From contig JAJPGX010000031.1 in the NCBI GenBank assembly GCA_021325595.1, forward strand, positions 1 through 64,000: 64,000 nucleotides of DNA. Reading direction: 5' to 3'. The DNA is from Nitrososphaerota archaeon. Lineage in GTDB: Archaea; Thermoproteota; Nitrososphaeria; Nitrososphaerales; Nitrosopumilaceae. A program made the translations under genes and the position numbers. Below are positions 8,169 through 16,842 of this stretch, in pieces (the first letter of the stretch is position 1; each line of letters starts with the position of its first letter). The notes beneath the pieces were generated by a model that made no database searches, was not told the DNA's origin, and was given only the letters and a program-made list of their open reading frames with translations.

Positions 8169-9329
8169 ATGAAAATACAGAACAACAAGACAAAAACAGC
8201 AACAACTATCATGACTGCAATTATAATTGGACTGGTATTGTTATCGCCAACTACCGTGATACCAAATGTTAACGCACAAATGAATATATCAACACAAATC
8301 CCACAATCCCCAGCAGATATTGAGAAGTTACTTCCAAAACCATTATCTAAAGGCCAAATAGAATCATTACAGAAGACAGCGCTGTCAAATGATTCAGTAC
8401 AAAACATTATTGCGGGAAAGCCGTATCGGTTTATGGCAGCAGACTATGTGGGCAATATAGTAACGGGCATTGCAAATCCAGAAGTTCATTTCAATATTAG
8501 CAACAAAACAGAAGTTACAGTTGTTGAAAATCTTGAAACTGGCACTATAACTGATATTAAAATTGGTTCGATACAAAAACTCGCTGGTCCAGTACCACCT
8601 GCAAATGGATCGAAACTTACAACAGGATCAGCAGCAAGAGCCGTAGACGATTATACTGGAACACATAATATAGATGGGCTGATAGGTCATCTTCCAACCA
8701 GTCTGCCAGGATTTTCTGCTTCAACTTTGCCACAAGTATCGTATTTGTTAAACGGCATAGAACTAAACGCAAACGACGATCCAGCCTACGCATGCAACTC
8801 GAATTACTATTATTACAACTACTTTGCCCAAGGAGGCGTGGACTGGGGAGCATCCAATCCTCACATAGTATATGCCGATACGCTCAGTAATTGTTATCCA
8901 GTACTACAATATAGTGTAGATTATAACCCAGGAAAAACTTACCTATTTGAAATCTGGGTTACTCGCGGTACATACAATTGGAATATCTATGGAGAAGACA
9001 TGAGCAATGGCAAATACTTTTGGTATCAGAATCCAAATGCAGTAGCTCAGAACACAATGAAGAAAAACGATGTTAATACATCAGTGTGGTTTGAAAATCA
9101 TGAAACTGGCACAAGTTGGTACAACGACTTTAGTCCTACAACCGTAAGTGCAAACACAATACAATTCCATGATTTTGGTGGAAACTATTGGCAAAAGTGG
9201 GATAATGATGCACAGTCAGTAATAGAATGCAGTGGATTGCCAGGATATCAAAACGTCATTACTGGGAATCTAATAAACGGCAACACCGCCAACTGGGACC
9301 TGATACAGATGGCGCAACATCACTGTTAG
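8169..9329 (+). CDS. Exported protein of the integrated element, unknown function
   Basis: I place the start at ATG 8169 (386 residues) rather than the in-frame ATG at 8145, from the TATA spacing. The N-terminus is a signal peptide: a basic region, then ATTIMTAIIIGLVLLSPTTV, with a likely cut after NVNA. The mature part has a propeptide-like helical region (residues about 30-160). A beta-rich domain follows with many Tyr and Trp residues and four cysteines, containing SVWFENHETGTSWYNDF near residue 310. That domain loosely recalls secreted lectin- or peptidase-like beta-sandwiches, but I cannot name a family. The 5' part is duplicated as the other arm of the 103-bp inverted repeat. A tail-anchored gene follows 48 bases later. 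Confidence 0.75.
   Translation: MKIQNNKTKTATTIMTAIIIGLVLLSPTTVIPNVNAQMNISTQIPQSPADIEKLLPKPLSKGQIESLQKTALSNDSVQNIIAGKPYRFMAADYVGNIVTGIANPEVHFNISNKTEVTVVENLETGTITDIKIGSIQKLAGPVPPANGSKLTTGSAARAVDDYTGTHNIDGLIGHLPTSLPGFSASTLPQVSYLLNGIELNANDDPAYACNSNYYYYNYFAQGGVDWGASNPHIVYADTLSNCYPVLQYSVDYNPGKTYLFEIWVTRGTYNWNIYGEDMSNGKYFWYQNPNAVAQNTMKKNDVNTSVWFENHETGTSWYNDFSPTTVSANTIQFHDFGGNYWQKWDNDAQSVIECSGLPGYQNVITGNLINGNTANWDLIQMAQHHC
8202..8304 (-). repeat. Right arm of the perfect 103-bp inverted repeat
   Basis: This arm lies within the 5' coding region of the exported protein and covers most of its signal peptide. It matches the reverse complement of 6518-6620 at every base. Recombination between the arms would invert 6621-8201 and detach the promoter and first 11 codons from the gene body. 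Confidence 0.97.
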
Positions 9330-9377
9330 TATAACTTTACTACATCTTTTTTATTATCTGCAAAGAGTATTGAGTAA

Positions 9378-10073
9378 ATGAGGGCATCTACAATGATAAT
9401 CATTTCAATTTGTGGAATAGTTTTAATCGGAGGTTCACTAGCATACATTTACAGTCCTCGACCAATAAGTACTCAGGAAAGATCATCTTACATACCTTAT
9501 ATGATGAAAGAGGACTTTGGGAAAAATGGATCAAGATTTGATTATGTACAAGTAGACTACACCAAGTACCTAGATCCTGTCAATTCAACCATAGGTGTAA
9601 CGGCCATGGGCCCTCACAAGTTCAATGATTGTAGCATTATATATCAAAGTAAAAGAAGTAACAAGATGTTATGGTATGATGAAAACATTACAAATCGTGG
9701 AGAAGGGTTCTCTGAAGATCCCACAATGGTACTGAACTCAACAAACAGGTTGATATTCGAGTGCACTAATCCCTCATATTCAATTGCATGGCCATACATG
9801 GAATTTGATGGAATCCCAAGTTCTGAAAATACTGTTTCTGTGAAAGGCAAACTTGAATCTCAGTCAAACATAACATTAACAATTTATTCTTGCGTGATAC
9901 TGAAATGTGAAACTGAAAATCGACATTTGATTGCTGAGAGTAACATGACAACCATGAAGGATGGAGGTTTTACATATTCATTTACAATTCCACAAACAAA
10001 TGATAATCTTCTTTATACTATTGTGCAATTAGGTACAAAAGAATACATGCTTGGATCTAGGATAGGGCAGTAG
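9378..10073 (+). CDS. Membrane-anchored extracellular protein of the element
   Basis: The 231-residue product has one N-terminal hydrophobic segment (residues about 5-24, MIIISICGIVLIGGSLAYIY), then a soluble domain with several NxT/S sites and paired cysteines (NDCSIIY, FECTNP, YSCVILKCE). The C-terminal half has an immunoglobulin-like alternation of strands (NTVSVKGKLESQSNITLTIY). It runs in the same direction as the exported protein 48 bases upstream, so the two may work together at the cell surface. No family is recognised. Confidence 0.7.
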   Translation: MRASTMIIISICGIVLIGGSLAYIYSPRPISTQERSSYIPYMMKEDFGKNGSRFDYVQVDYTKYLDPVNSTIGVTAMGPHKFNDCSIIYQSKRSNKMLWYDENITNRGEGFSEDPTMVLNSTNRLIFECTNPSYSIAWPYMEFDGIPSSENTVSVKGKLESQSNITLTIYSCVILKCETENRHLIAESNMTTMKDGGFTYSFTIPQTNDNLLYTIVQLGTKEYMLGSRIGQ

Positions 10074-10191
10074 ATCTGGCCAAAATGATGTGCCACTACA
10101 ACGATAAGCAATAATATCAATCAAGACCGAACCACGGCAGTAATGTGATAAAACAAAAAAGTGCATAATTACTAGATATGGAAATCTCTTG

Positions 10192-11313
10192 TCATCTTGA
10201 TATCTTTGCTATTCTTCTATTTGGACTGGAATGATCAAGGCTTTCTGCGATCATCTCCTTGAGATCCCCATAGCTTCGCTCTAGCCGCTCAAGCCTGTCC
10301 TGCAGTACTATGTTATAACGCTCAAGCTCACCCACTTTCTTGTCTGATACCGTAATCTGCTGTTCAAGCTTGTCTTTAAGCTCCGTTGCCTCAGATATTG
10401 TAAGGTATGGTACCGCCTTGAGGTACTCTTCAAGAAGGTACTGTTCATGAGGCCTGTAATAGTTTTCTGCATGGCCCATCAGTTTCTCAACATCAATTGT
10501 CTTCATGGCACGCTCAGCTGTAGTCTTGAAGAACTTGCGAAACCCGTGTATCTGCTTGAACTCGTAGTTTGTGCCAAGCCTTGACTCCCTCAGCTTCATC
10601 TTCTTGAGAAACTCGCCCATCTGGTTTGCAATAGATTTTGAAGTAAGTGGTATTGCAATACCTGGATCCTGCATTCTCTGCTTGCGGTACCTGTTGTTGT
10701 CCCATGTATCCCGTATAAGAGGCGATGATGGCGTTATCCTCTCGCCTGCAGACTCGCGAAGCTTCCTGTATTGTAACAACGCATTGTAGCATTCGGGTGT
10801 GACAAAAGTATAGTACTGCTCCCTATTGCCATGGTATGCGACAAGCTTTGCTGCAACAATCCTTCCTTTCTGGGTTATTGGAGCTATATTCCCCCAGACC
10901 AGCCCGTCAAACGCCCCCACCCTGATACCGGAACTGCAGCATAACAGTACGATACACTTTGTCCTGATATCTGCAAGCTCAAGTATGGTACGGATCTCTT
11001 CAATGGTAGGTGCTCTGTCGCTTCCAGTCTTTTTTGCGTGCGGTATTATCTTTGCAATCTTGGACCAGTTGATGCCATCCATATCATTCATCTCAAAGAA
11101 ATGCTTTAATGCATCACGGAACTGATGCAGCGTGGAACCGCTCACCTCTTTTCTTCTATTTTCGATATAATCGATGAACAGATCCTGGAATACTTTGGGG
11201 TTCTTTCTTGTCTTGCCTGCAAGTTCGTCTGGTTCCATCTTGCAAAAATCCAAAAACTGCGAGAGCTTTTTGCAGTATGACTCTCTGGTAGAATCACTGT
11301 GAAATCCCTTCAT
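10192..11313 (-). CDS. Tyrosine recombinase (integrase) of the tRNA-Leu element
   Basis: This 373-residue protein is a phage-type integrase that would insert and excise the element at the tRNA-Leu 3' end. An N-terminal SAM-like core-binding domain (residues 5-100) precedes the catalytic domain with the expected residues in order: Arg in SSGIRVGA (about 130), His-x-x-Arg in HGFRKFF (about 257), His in LMGHAENY (about 280), and Tyr in HEQYLLEEY (about 291). A C-terminal coiled coil (LKDKLEQQITVSDKKVGELERYN and onward, about 310-360) is extra. The gene is complete. It points away from the tRNA, and its start lies 83 bases from it. Confidence 0.93.
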   Translation of the reverse strand: MKGFHSDSTRESYCKKLSQFLDFCKMEPDELAGKTRKNPKVFQDLFIDYIENRRKEVSGSTLHQFRDALKHFFEMNDMDGINWSKIAKIIPHAKKTGSDRAPTIEEIRTILELADIRTKCIVLLCCSSGIRVGAFDGLVWGNIAPITQKGRIVAAKLVAYHGNREQYYTFVTPECYNALLQYRKLRESAGERITPSSPLIRDTWDNNRYRKQRMQDPGIAIPLTSKSIANQMGEFLKKMKLRESRLGTNYEFKQIHGFRKFFKTTAERAMKTIDVEKLMGHAENYYRPHEQYLLEEYLKAVPYLTISEATELKDKLEQQITVSDKKVGELERYNIVLQDRLERLERSYGDLKEMIAESLDHSSPNRRIAKISR

Positions 11314-11365
11314 GAAATTGTCAATTGACTTGCCTTGCAGGTTCAGTGGATACTATACGGAGGCC

Positions 11366-11374
11366 AAATATATA
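11366..11374 (-). promoter_or_regulatory. TATA box for the integrase
   Basis: On the minus strand the sequence tatatattt lies about 55 bases before the integrase ATG at 11313. This predicts a leader of roughly 30 bases. It sits between the attachment repeat and the gene, so the promoter travels with the element. Confidence 0.45.
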
Positions 11375-11393
11375 GACTTTCCACCCGAAATGT

Positions 11394-11411
11394 AATGCGG
11401 GAGGTGGGATT
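11394..11411. repeat. Right attachment repeat at the 3' end of tRNA-Leu
   Basis: This is the second copy of aatgcgggaggtgggatt. It includes the tRNA 3' acceptor strand and half of the T-arm on the minus strand. It is identical to 6508-6525 in the same orientation. Confidence 0.85.
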
Positions 11412-11480
11412 CGAACCCACGAACTCCTAAGAGATAAGGTTCTGAGCCTTACGCCGTTGACCAGGCTAGGCGACCCCCGC
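11397..11480 (-). tRNA. tRNA-Leu, anticodon CAG
   Basis: Read on the minus strand, the 84-base sequence folds as a class II tRNA. The acceptor stem GCGGGGG pairs with CTCCCGC (one G-T). The anticodon stem TAAGG/CCTTA encloses the loop CTCAGAA with anticodon CAG. A long variable arm is based on TCTCTTAGGAG, and the T-arm is GTGGG-TTCGAAT-CCCAC. No CCA is encoded and no intron is present. The 3' end is the integration site of the 4.9 kb element. Confidence 0.96.
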
Positions 11481-11536
11481 AACGTGAGAATTAAAACTCC
11501 ACAATAAGTGCTTTTTTATCATGAAATGAACAAACA

Positions 11537-12106
11537 CTAGTTCTTCAAACCGATGGTGTTTGTTTTGGAAATTTCATCTATAATAGAAATTGCTTTTTCT
11601 AATTTTTGTACTCTTTTTGCTCTATTATCCCTAAAACTTGTATTCCATGGCTGAGTATAGAGAATCACAGATTTTCCCACATTTAACATGCTATGTGCAT
11701 TTAATGGAGAGTCATCTATGAATATATCATAATCAAGTTTTGCTTTTTCTACACCTTCTATAACACCTACATAATTTCTAAAAATAACTCCATGAAGTTT
11801 TAACCAGTTTTTTACGTACTCGTGTGTTGATTCTTCCCTGGCAGTAACAATATCTACAGTTCCTAATTCAGAAAGTTTTCCAGTAGTTTCTGCTATGTTA
11901 TTTTCTGTTGGAGGAATATCCTTCCATGATTTCCAACATAAAGATAATTCATTGTAAAAATCAAATTTTTGAATATTATGCTTTTTCCAAAAATCCCATT
12001 CAGATATATCTGATTTGTGTATTGTCATTCGCACCTTATTATTATATAAAATCCATGAATGGATTACATCTGCAAGTACTCCATCTACATCAAGCGCTAT
12101 TTTCAT
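11537..12106 (-). CDS. HAD-family 5'-nucleotidase-like phosphatase
   Basis: The 189-residue product has the HAD motifs of the 5'(3')-deoxyribonucleotidase-like group. These are ALDVDGVLAD at residues 4-13 (nucleophile Asp and acid Asp), a threonine in VDIVTAREES near 95, and FIDDSPLNAH near 130 as the metal-binding motif. Length and motif spacing fit the small nucleotidase branch, which dephosphorylates nucleoside monophosphates. The natural substrate is not clear from sequence. It follows dnaJ by six bases, so it is likely the last gene of the grpE-dnaK-dnaJ transcript. Confidence 0.8.
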   Translation of the reverse strand: MKIALDVDGVLADVIHSWILYNNKVRMTIHKSDISEWDFWKKHNIQKFDFYNELSLCWKSWKDIPPTENNIAETTGKLSELGTVDIVTAREESTHEYVKNWLKLHGVIFRNYVGVIEGVEKAKLDYDIFIDDSPLNAHSMLNVGKSVILYTQPWNTSFRDNRAKRVQKLEKAISIIDEISKTNTIGLKN

Positions 12107-12112
12107 ATGAGA

Positions 12113-13213
12113 TCACTTGTTGAAACTATCACGTAGTTCCTCTAGTAATTTTTTCTGATGCTTGTCCAACTTGGTTGGAATTTTTACTACAAGTCTAACA
12201 TATTGATCCCCCCGTCCTTTACTTGTAGCTCTTGGAAGCCCCTTTCCTTTTAGCTTGATAATAGTATTAGGTTGGGATCCTGCCTCGACATCGATTTTTT
12301 CTGTACCTTCTAATGTAGGAACCATTAATGACTTGCCCAAAGCAGCATCCATCATAGAAATATCTGCATCATAAAATAAGTCCGGTCCATCTCTCTTGAA
12401 CTTATCATGTGGTTTTACCTTTATTCTGACTATCAAGTCACCATTAATTCCATTAGGAATGGCTTCACCCTCCCCTTGTATTCTATATTCGCCACTTTCA
12501 ACACCGGGAGGAATATCAAATGAGAAATTCCGCATGGATTTTTGTTTACCGTTTCCCTTACACTTTGAGCATGGTCTTTCAATTATCCTTCCTTGCCCCT
12601 TACATGTGTTACACGGTTGGACTGTGACAAATGTTGAGAATCCACTGCTACGAGTTGTTCTTACCTGTCCTTGACCGTTACACACAGTACAAGTTCTCAT
12701 AGATGTGCCAGGAGAGCAGCCGGAACCTTTGCAGGCATCACAGTCAACCATCCTTGGAAGCTCAATTTCCTCTTTTTTACCCTTCAAAACTTCTTCTAGC
12801 GATATAGCAGTATCATAGACCAGATCTGCTCCTCTCTCTCTTCCATATCCGCCAAAATCAAAACCGCCAAATCTAAATCCTCCACCCCTTCCAAAAAGCG
12901 ATTCAAAAATTGAATCAAAGCCAGTTCCAAATATATCTTCAAAATTGACCTTAGAGCCTCTGAAAATGTCTTCAGTGCTGTATCTGCCATCTACCCCAGC
13001 ATGACCATAATTATCGTATACTTTTCTTTTTTCTGGATCAGACAAAATTGCGTATGCCTCAGATACTTCTTTAAAGTATTCAGATGCATCAGGAGATTTG
13101 TTTCTATCAGGATGAAATTTTAGTGCAAGTTTTCTATATTGAGATTTTATTTCGTCAGCAGTTGCATTTTTCGATACACCTAGAACTTCATAATAATCAC
13201 GTTTGGTGCTCAT
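12113..13213 (-). CDS. dnaJ: Chaperone DnaJ
   Basis: DnaJ stimulates the DnaK ATPase and delivers unfolded proteins. The 366-residue protein has a J-domain with the HPD motif (LKFHPDRNKSPD, residues about 31-42) and a Gly/Phe-rich segment (RGGGFRFGGFDFGGYG). Four zinc-finger repeats CxxCxGxG follow (CDACKGSG, CTVCNGQG, CNTCKGQG, CSKCKGNG), then the two C-terminal substrate domains. This is a full type I DnaJ. It is 36 bases downstream of dnaK in the same direction. The DnaK system in archaea is generally considered to have come from bacteria. Confidence 0.97.
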   Translation of the reverse strand: MSTKRDYYEVLGVSKNATADEIKSQYRKLALKFHPDRNKSPDASEYFKEVSEAYAILSDPEKRKVYDNYGHAGVDGRYSTEDIFRGSKVNFEDIFGTGFDSIFESLFGRGGGFRFGGFDFGGYGRERGADLVYDTAISLEEVLKGKKEEIELPRMVDCDACKGSGCSPGTSMRTCTVCNGQGQVRTTRSSGFSTFVTVQPCNTCKGQGRIIERPCSKCKGNGKQKSMRNFSFDIPPGVESGEYRIQGEGEAIPNGINGDLIVRIKVKPHDKFKRDGPDLFYDADISMMDAALGKSLMVPTLEGTEKIDVEAGSQPNTIIKLKGKGLPRATSKGRGDQYVRLVVKIPTKLDKHQKKLLEELRDSFNK

Positions 13214-13249
13214 AATATCATCATAATGTATTGTTCCCTTCTATATACA

Positions 13250-15076
13250 TCAGTTTGTCGTTTTATTTGTAGACTGGCCAGTTGGCTCTTCTTGTTTTTG
13301 TTGACCAGTATTTGGAGGAGGGGTAACATTTTTGTAAAGTTCCGTGCTGATATCATTAACTAGTTTCTTTAATGATTCCAATTTTGGTTTTATTTCAGTT
13401 GCGCCTTTCTCAAGAACGTCTTTTAGGTCTTTTATTGCATTTGTTACTTGAATTCCCTGTTCTTGAGATATCTTATCTTTTAAATCTTGGTTAATCAATT
13501 TCTCTGTTGTGTAGATATAGCTTTCTGCTTCATTTTTAATTTCGACTTCCTCTTTTTTCTTTTTGTCTTGTTCGGAATACACCTCAGCATCTTTCTTCAT
13601 TTTTTCTATATCATCTTTAGAAAGTTTGGTACTTGCGCTAATTGTAATTTTAGCTTCTTTTTGTGTTGCCATATCCTTTGCTGTTACATTTAGTATTCCA
13701 TTTGCATCAATATCGAATTTAACCTCAATTTGTGGAACGCCTCGTGGTGCGGGTGGAATTCCAGATAGGTTAAAAGAACCTAGAGATACATTGTCTGCGG
13801 CCATAGGGCGTTCACCCTGTACAATATGAATAGTAACTGCAGTCTGATTATCTGCAGCTGTTGTGAAGGTTTTACTTTTAGATGTTGGTATTGTTGTATT
13901 TCTGTCTATGATAGGTTCACGTAATCCACCAAGCACCTCAACACCTAATGTGAGTGGAGTCACGTCAAGTAAAACTATATCACTGGTAACTTCACCTGCA
14001 ATAATCCCTGCTTGAATAGCTGCTCCCAATGCGACAGCTTCCATAGGATCAACGCCTGCCTCAGGTTCTTTTCCCATTACGGTTGCAACAAATTTTCTTA
14101 CCAGAGGTATCCTTGTTGGACCGCCAACCAATATAACCTTACTTACATCAGAAGGAGATAATTTGGCATCTTCTAATGCCTTTAACATAGAGGGCTTACA
14201 TCTTTCGATTATAGGATTAATGAGTTCTTCAAACTTTGATCTTGTTATTTTTAATTCTAAATTTTTAGGACCTGAGGAAGGATCATACGCTATAAATGGC
14301 AGGTTTACATCAGTTTCAAAAACGGAAGATAGCTCTATCTTTGCTTTTTCGGCAGCTTCTCGTACTCTTACCATTGCAGCATTGTCTTTTGAAATATCTA
14401 TGCCAGATATTTTTCTAAAAGAATCTATGATAAAGTCAATAAGCACTTTGTCCATATCGGTTCCTCCCAATTGTGTATCACCTGATGTGCTCATTACCTC
14501 AAATACACCTCCTCCCATTTCCATAATAGTAACATCTAGTGTTCCACCACCAAAATCAAATACCATAATTTTCATGTCTTGTTTTGCCTTGTCAAGACCA
14601 AATGCAAGTGCAGCAGCAGTAGGTTCATTAATTATTCGTACAACCTCAAGACCAGCTATCTGGCCAGCATCTTTGGTTGCTTGTCGTTGGTTATCATTAA
14701 AGTAAGCAGGGACCGTAATTACTGCTTTTTCTACTGTTTCTCCCACAAATGCCTCTGCATCCCGTTTTATTTTTTGGAGAATAAAGGCCGAGATTTGTTG
14801 TGGCTTGTATTCTTTGCCATACATTTTAAAAGTATAATCAGTTCCCATCTTTCTTTTTGCAGCTACCACAGTACCTTCTGGATTAGTTACTGCTTGCCTT
14901 CTGGCAGGTTCACCAACTAAGAGTTGATTGTCTTTTGTCATAGCAACAACTGATGGGAATGCCTTTCCACCTACAGTTGTTCCTTCTGCAGCCGGGATTA
15001 ATGTTGGTTTTCCTCCCATCATAACCGCAGCGGCAGAGTTACTTGTTCCTAAATCTATTCCAATAATTTTAGCCAT
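13250..15076 (-). CDS. dnaK: Chaperone DnaK (Hsp70)
   Basis: This 608-residue Hsp70 binds exposed hydrophobic peptides under ATP control. The N-terminus has [15 protein letters not shown] (phosphate loop 1). [16 protein letters not shown] and [14 protein letters not shown] mark the rest of the ATPase domain. The substrate-binding domain begins near residue 375 ([13 protein letters not shown]), followed by a helical lid and a Gln/Thr/Asn-rich C-terminal tail. The start overlaps the end of grpE by eight bases, so translation is coupled. The set runs grpE, dnaK, dnaJ. Confidence 0.98.
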   Translation of the reverse strand: MAKIIGIDLGTSNSAAAVMMGGKPTLIPAAEGTTVGGKAFPSVVAMTKDNQLLVGEPARRQAVTNPEGTVVAAKRKMGTDYTFKMYGKEYKPQQISAFILQKIKRDAEAFVGETVEKAVITVPAYFNDNQRQATKDAGQIAGLEVVRIINEPTAAALAFGLDKAKQDMKIMVFDFGGGTLDVTIMEMGGGVFEVMSTSGDTQLGGTDMDKVLIDFIIDSFRKISGIDISKDNAAMVRVREAAEKAKIELSSVFETDVNLPFIAYDPSSGPKNLELKITRSKFEELINPIIERCKPSMLKALEDAKLSPSDVSKVILVGGPTRIPLVRKFVATVMGKEPEAGVDPMEAVALGAAIQAGIIAGEVTSDIVLLDVTPLTLGVEVLGGLREPIIDRNTTIPTSKSKTFTTAADNQTAVTIHIVQGERPMAADNVSLGSFNLSGIPPAPRGVPQIEVKFDIDANGILNVTAKDMATQKEAKITISASTKLSKDDIEKMKKDAEVYSEQDKKKKEEVEIKNEAESYIYTTEKLINQDLKDKISQEQGIQVTNAIKDLKDVLEKGATEIKPKLESLKKLVNDISTELYKNVTPPPNTGQQKQEEPTGQSTNKTTN

Positions 15077-15620
15077 TGTTTGTCTCCCTAGTGGGTATTT
15101 TTGAGATTTCCACTAAACTAGGTCTGATTATTCTGTCCTTCAAAATATATCCTTTACGTAATTCAGCAGTAACTGTATTATCTTCCAGAGATGGATCTTC
15201 TTTGATCGAAATTGCTTCATGCAGTTTTGGGTTAAAAAGTTCACCCAGACAATCTATGGGTTTTACACCATAGTCCGCAAGAAACAAGTCCATGTTTTTT
15301 ACTATTGCATCCAGTCCTTGAATGTTTGCACCTTGCTTTAATAATGCATCTTTAGCACGAATAAAGTCATCATAAATTGCAAGAAATTTTAATATCATGT
15401 CATCAACAATAGAATTTACTCTATTTTGTACATCAATTTCAGATCTTTTCTTTAGATTATCAAAATCTGCCAACAAATATTGTATTTTTTTTTCAAGTGA
15501 TACAACTTTTTCTTTTTCGGTTTCTAGTTGAGATTTTAATTCGGCAAATTCAGCATCTTTGTCAGTTTTTTCGGCATCTAATTCTGAATTGGTAGTAATT
15601 TCTTCATTATTTTCAGCCAC
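15069..15620 (-). CDS. grpE: Nucleotide exchange factor GrpE
   Basis: GrpE releases ADP from DnaK. The 183-residue product has an acidic N-terminal extension and a long coiled coil (residues 25-70, [20 protein letters not shown] and onward). The conserved core follows ([15 protein letters not shown], then [16 protein letters not shown]), and the C-terminal beta wing ends in [18 protein letters not shown]. It is the first gene of the chaperone cluster and overlaps dnaK by eight bases. The Rossmann-fold gene lies 23 bases upstream on the same strand. Confidence 0.96.
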   Translation of the reverse strand: MAENNEEITTNSELDAEKTDKDAEFAELKSQLETEKEKVVSLEKKIQYLLADFDNLKKRSEIDVQNRVNSIVDDMILKFLAIYDDFIRAKDALLKQGANIQGLDAIVKNMDLFLADYGVKPIDCLGELFNPKLHEAISIKEDPSLEDNTVTAELRKGYILKDRIIRPSLVEISKIPTRETNNG

Positions 15621-15643
15621 TAGTATTCATCTCCATCTTGATA

Positions 15644-16777
15644 CTACAATATCTCGCATAACGGATTTGTTTTTATTATTATTACATCAGAATCTTTTCC
15701 ATTTTTTATCATTTTGTCAAAATCAAATTTTGAACAAGTGACAATAATGGTAGTTTTGTCACTATGGAAAAGGTCCAAACTTGGTCCCTGATGAATTTCA
15801 ACATCTCCAATATAATCACGTAGTTTTGTCATGAGCGAGTTTAGCATATCTACTTTATCACCACGCATTTCATATACATCCTGAGTCCAAACTAAAACTA
15901 CCTTAGTACGACTTGCTTTTAGTTCGTTTTTCTTTAGAGTGGAACGTATTTCATCTATCAATCTTTTTACATATCCTTCTATTCCCTTAATGCTTCCATT
16001 TACTAGATACATCATGGTTCCAGCACCCTCAACAGATGTACCAAGAGATCTAAGATCATATAATCCACTAGTCATATCATCAAGAAATAGATCCTTGTAT
16101 TCAGTAGACATCAGATCATTTCGGGTTGCATCATCTTGAGCAAATTTGCAAACTTCTAGAATGCTAGATAGATTAGAAAACTGAATTAAAGTTTTAATCG
16201 CATGCAAAATTTCGGCAGATGATATTGATACAAATTTTTTAGTTTTTTTGTCCGTCTCTAATAATTTTGCCAGTTTATCATCTGGCTTGGCATTAAAGGA
16301 GCCAATTATTTCCGGTATGTTATTTTTGGATAGAGGATAATAAAAGTACGATATTCCTTTACCCATCTCAAGGCCAGTAACATGTTCAAGCAAAGAAATG
16401 GTCTCATTATTTCCACCTATACCGGTAGGAAGATTGTAAATCACAGAGCTTCCTTTTTTAATTGATGTAGTAGCATCTTTAAATTTAGAATGAATTTCCA
16501 TCTTTGCTTCCTGACCAGTTTTTCGAATTCTTGGAGCAAAAAAAAGATACTCGCAATGAGATATAGCTACATCTATTGGTTCCACGCCCAATAATGGTTC
16601 ATCCTCTTTTAGTGATGTTACATTAGGATACGTTTTAGCAATTTCAGTTTTTAACGATATGGCCATATGCGCCGATTCATCAACAATGAAGACGTCTGCA
16701 CCTTTGATTGCCATTTGACATGCAATAGAATATCCTTCAGTACTTAACCCATAAACAACAACTTTAGTTGCAGCCAA
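15644..16777 (-). CDS. Rossmann-fold NAD(P)-binding protein, dehydrogenase-like
   Basis: The family start is best placed at TTG 16777 (MAATKVVVYGLSTEG), because the Rossmann strand begins there. An in-frame ATG at 16870 would add 31 poorly supported residues and overlap the divergent gene. The product (377 residues) opens with a GxSxxG nucleotide loop and an acidic end to strand 2 (VFIVDES), like UDP-sugar or 6-phosphogluconate-type dehydrogenases. The middle has GIGGNNETISLLEHVTG. The second half contains a helical domain and a Rossmann-like C-terminal piece (VVLVWTQDVYEMRGDKV). I cannot name the substrate. It is upstream of grpE on the same strand. Confidence 0.65.
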   Translation of the reverse strand: MAATKVVVYGLSTEGYSIACQMAIKGADVFIVDESAHMAISLKTEIAKTYPNVTSLKEDEPLLGVEPIDVAISHCEYLFFAPRIRKTGQEAKMEIHSKFKDATTSIKKGSSVIYNLPTGIGGNNETISLLEHVTGLEMGKGISYFYYPLSKNNIPEIIGSFNAKPDDKLAKLLETDKKTKKFVSISSAEILHAIKTLIQFSNLSSILEVCKFAQDDATRNDLMSTEYKDLFLDDMTSGLYDLRSLGTSVEGAGTMMYLVNGSIKGIEGYVKRLIDEIRSTLKKNELKASRTKVVLVWTQDVYEMRGDKVDMLNSLMTKLRDYIGDVEIHQGPSLDLFHSDKTTIIVTCSKFDFDKMIKNGKDSDVIIIKTNPLCEIL

Positions 16778-16842
16778 ATCATGCGAACTATGAGTATGGG
16801 CTAAGAAAAACTTTTTCCATCCATACTTCCATCCAAAAATGT

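Larger units (their letters stand above)
6508..11411. mobile_element. Integrated element in tRNA-Leu(CAG), about 4.9 kb
   Basis: An 18-bp direct repeat (aatgcgggaggtgggatt) lies at 6508-6525 and 11394-11411. The right copy is the 3' end of the intact tRNA-Leu gene; the left copy is an orphan 3' tail. A complete tyrosine integrase gene sits just inside the right end, 83 bases from the tRNA. This is the classic outcome of integration at a tRNA 3' end. Cargo includes a small ribbon-helix-helix-type protein, two exported proteins, a small membrane protein and several remnants. No replication gene is visible, so it may be a decayed or dependent element. Because the integrase is not split by the att site, this is not the SSV style of integration. 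Confidence 0.82.

Noticed and set aside
14163-14705. A 180-codon open frame antisense to dnaK
   Set aside because: It lies fully within dnaK, is Ser/Thr-rich with no motif, and is best explained by the codon pattern of dnaK.
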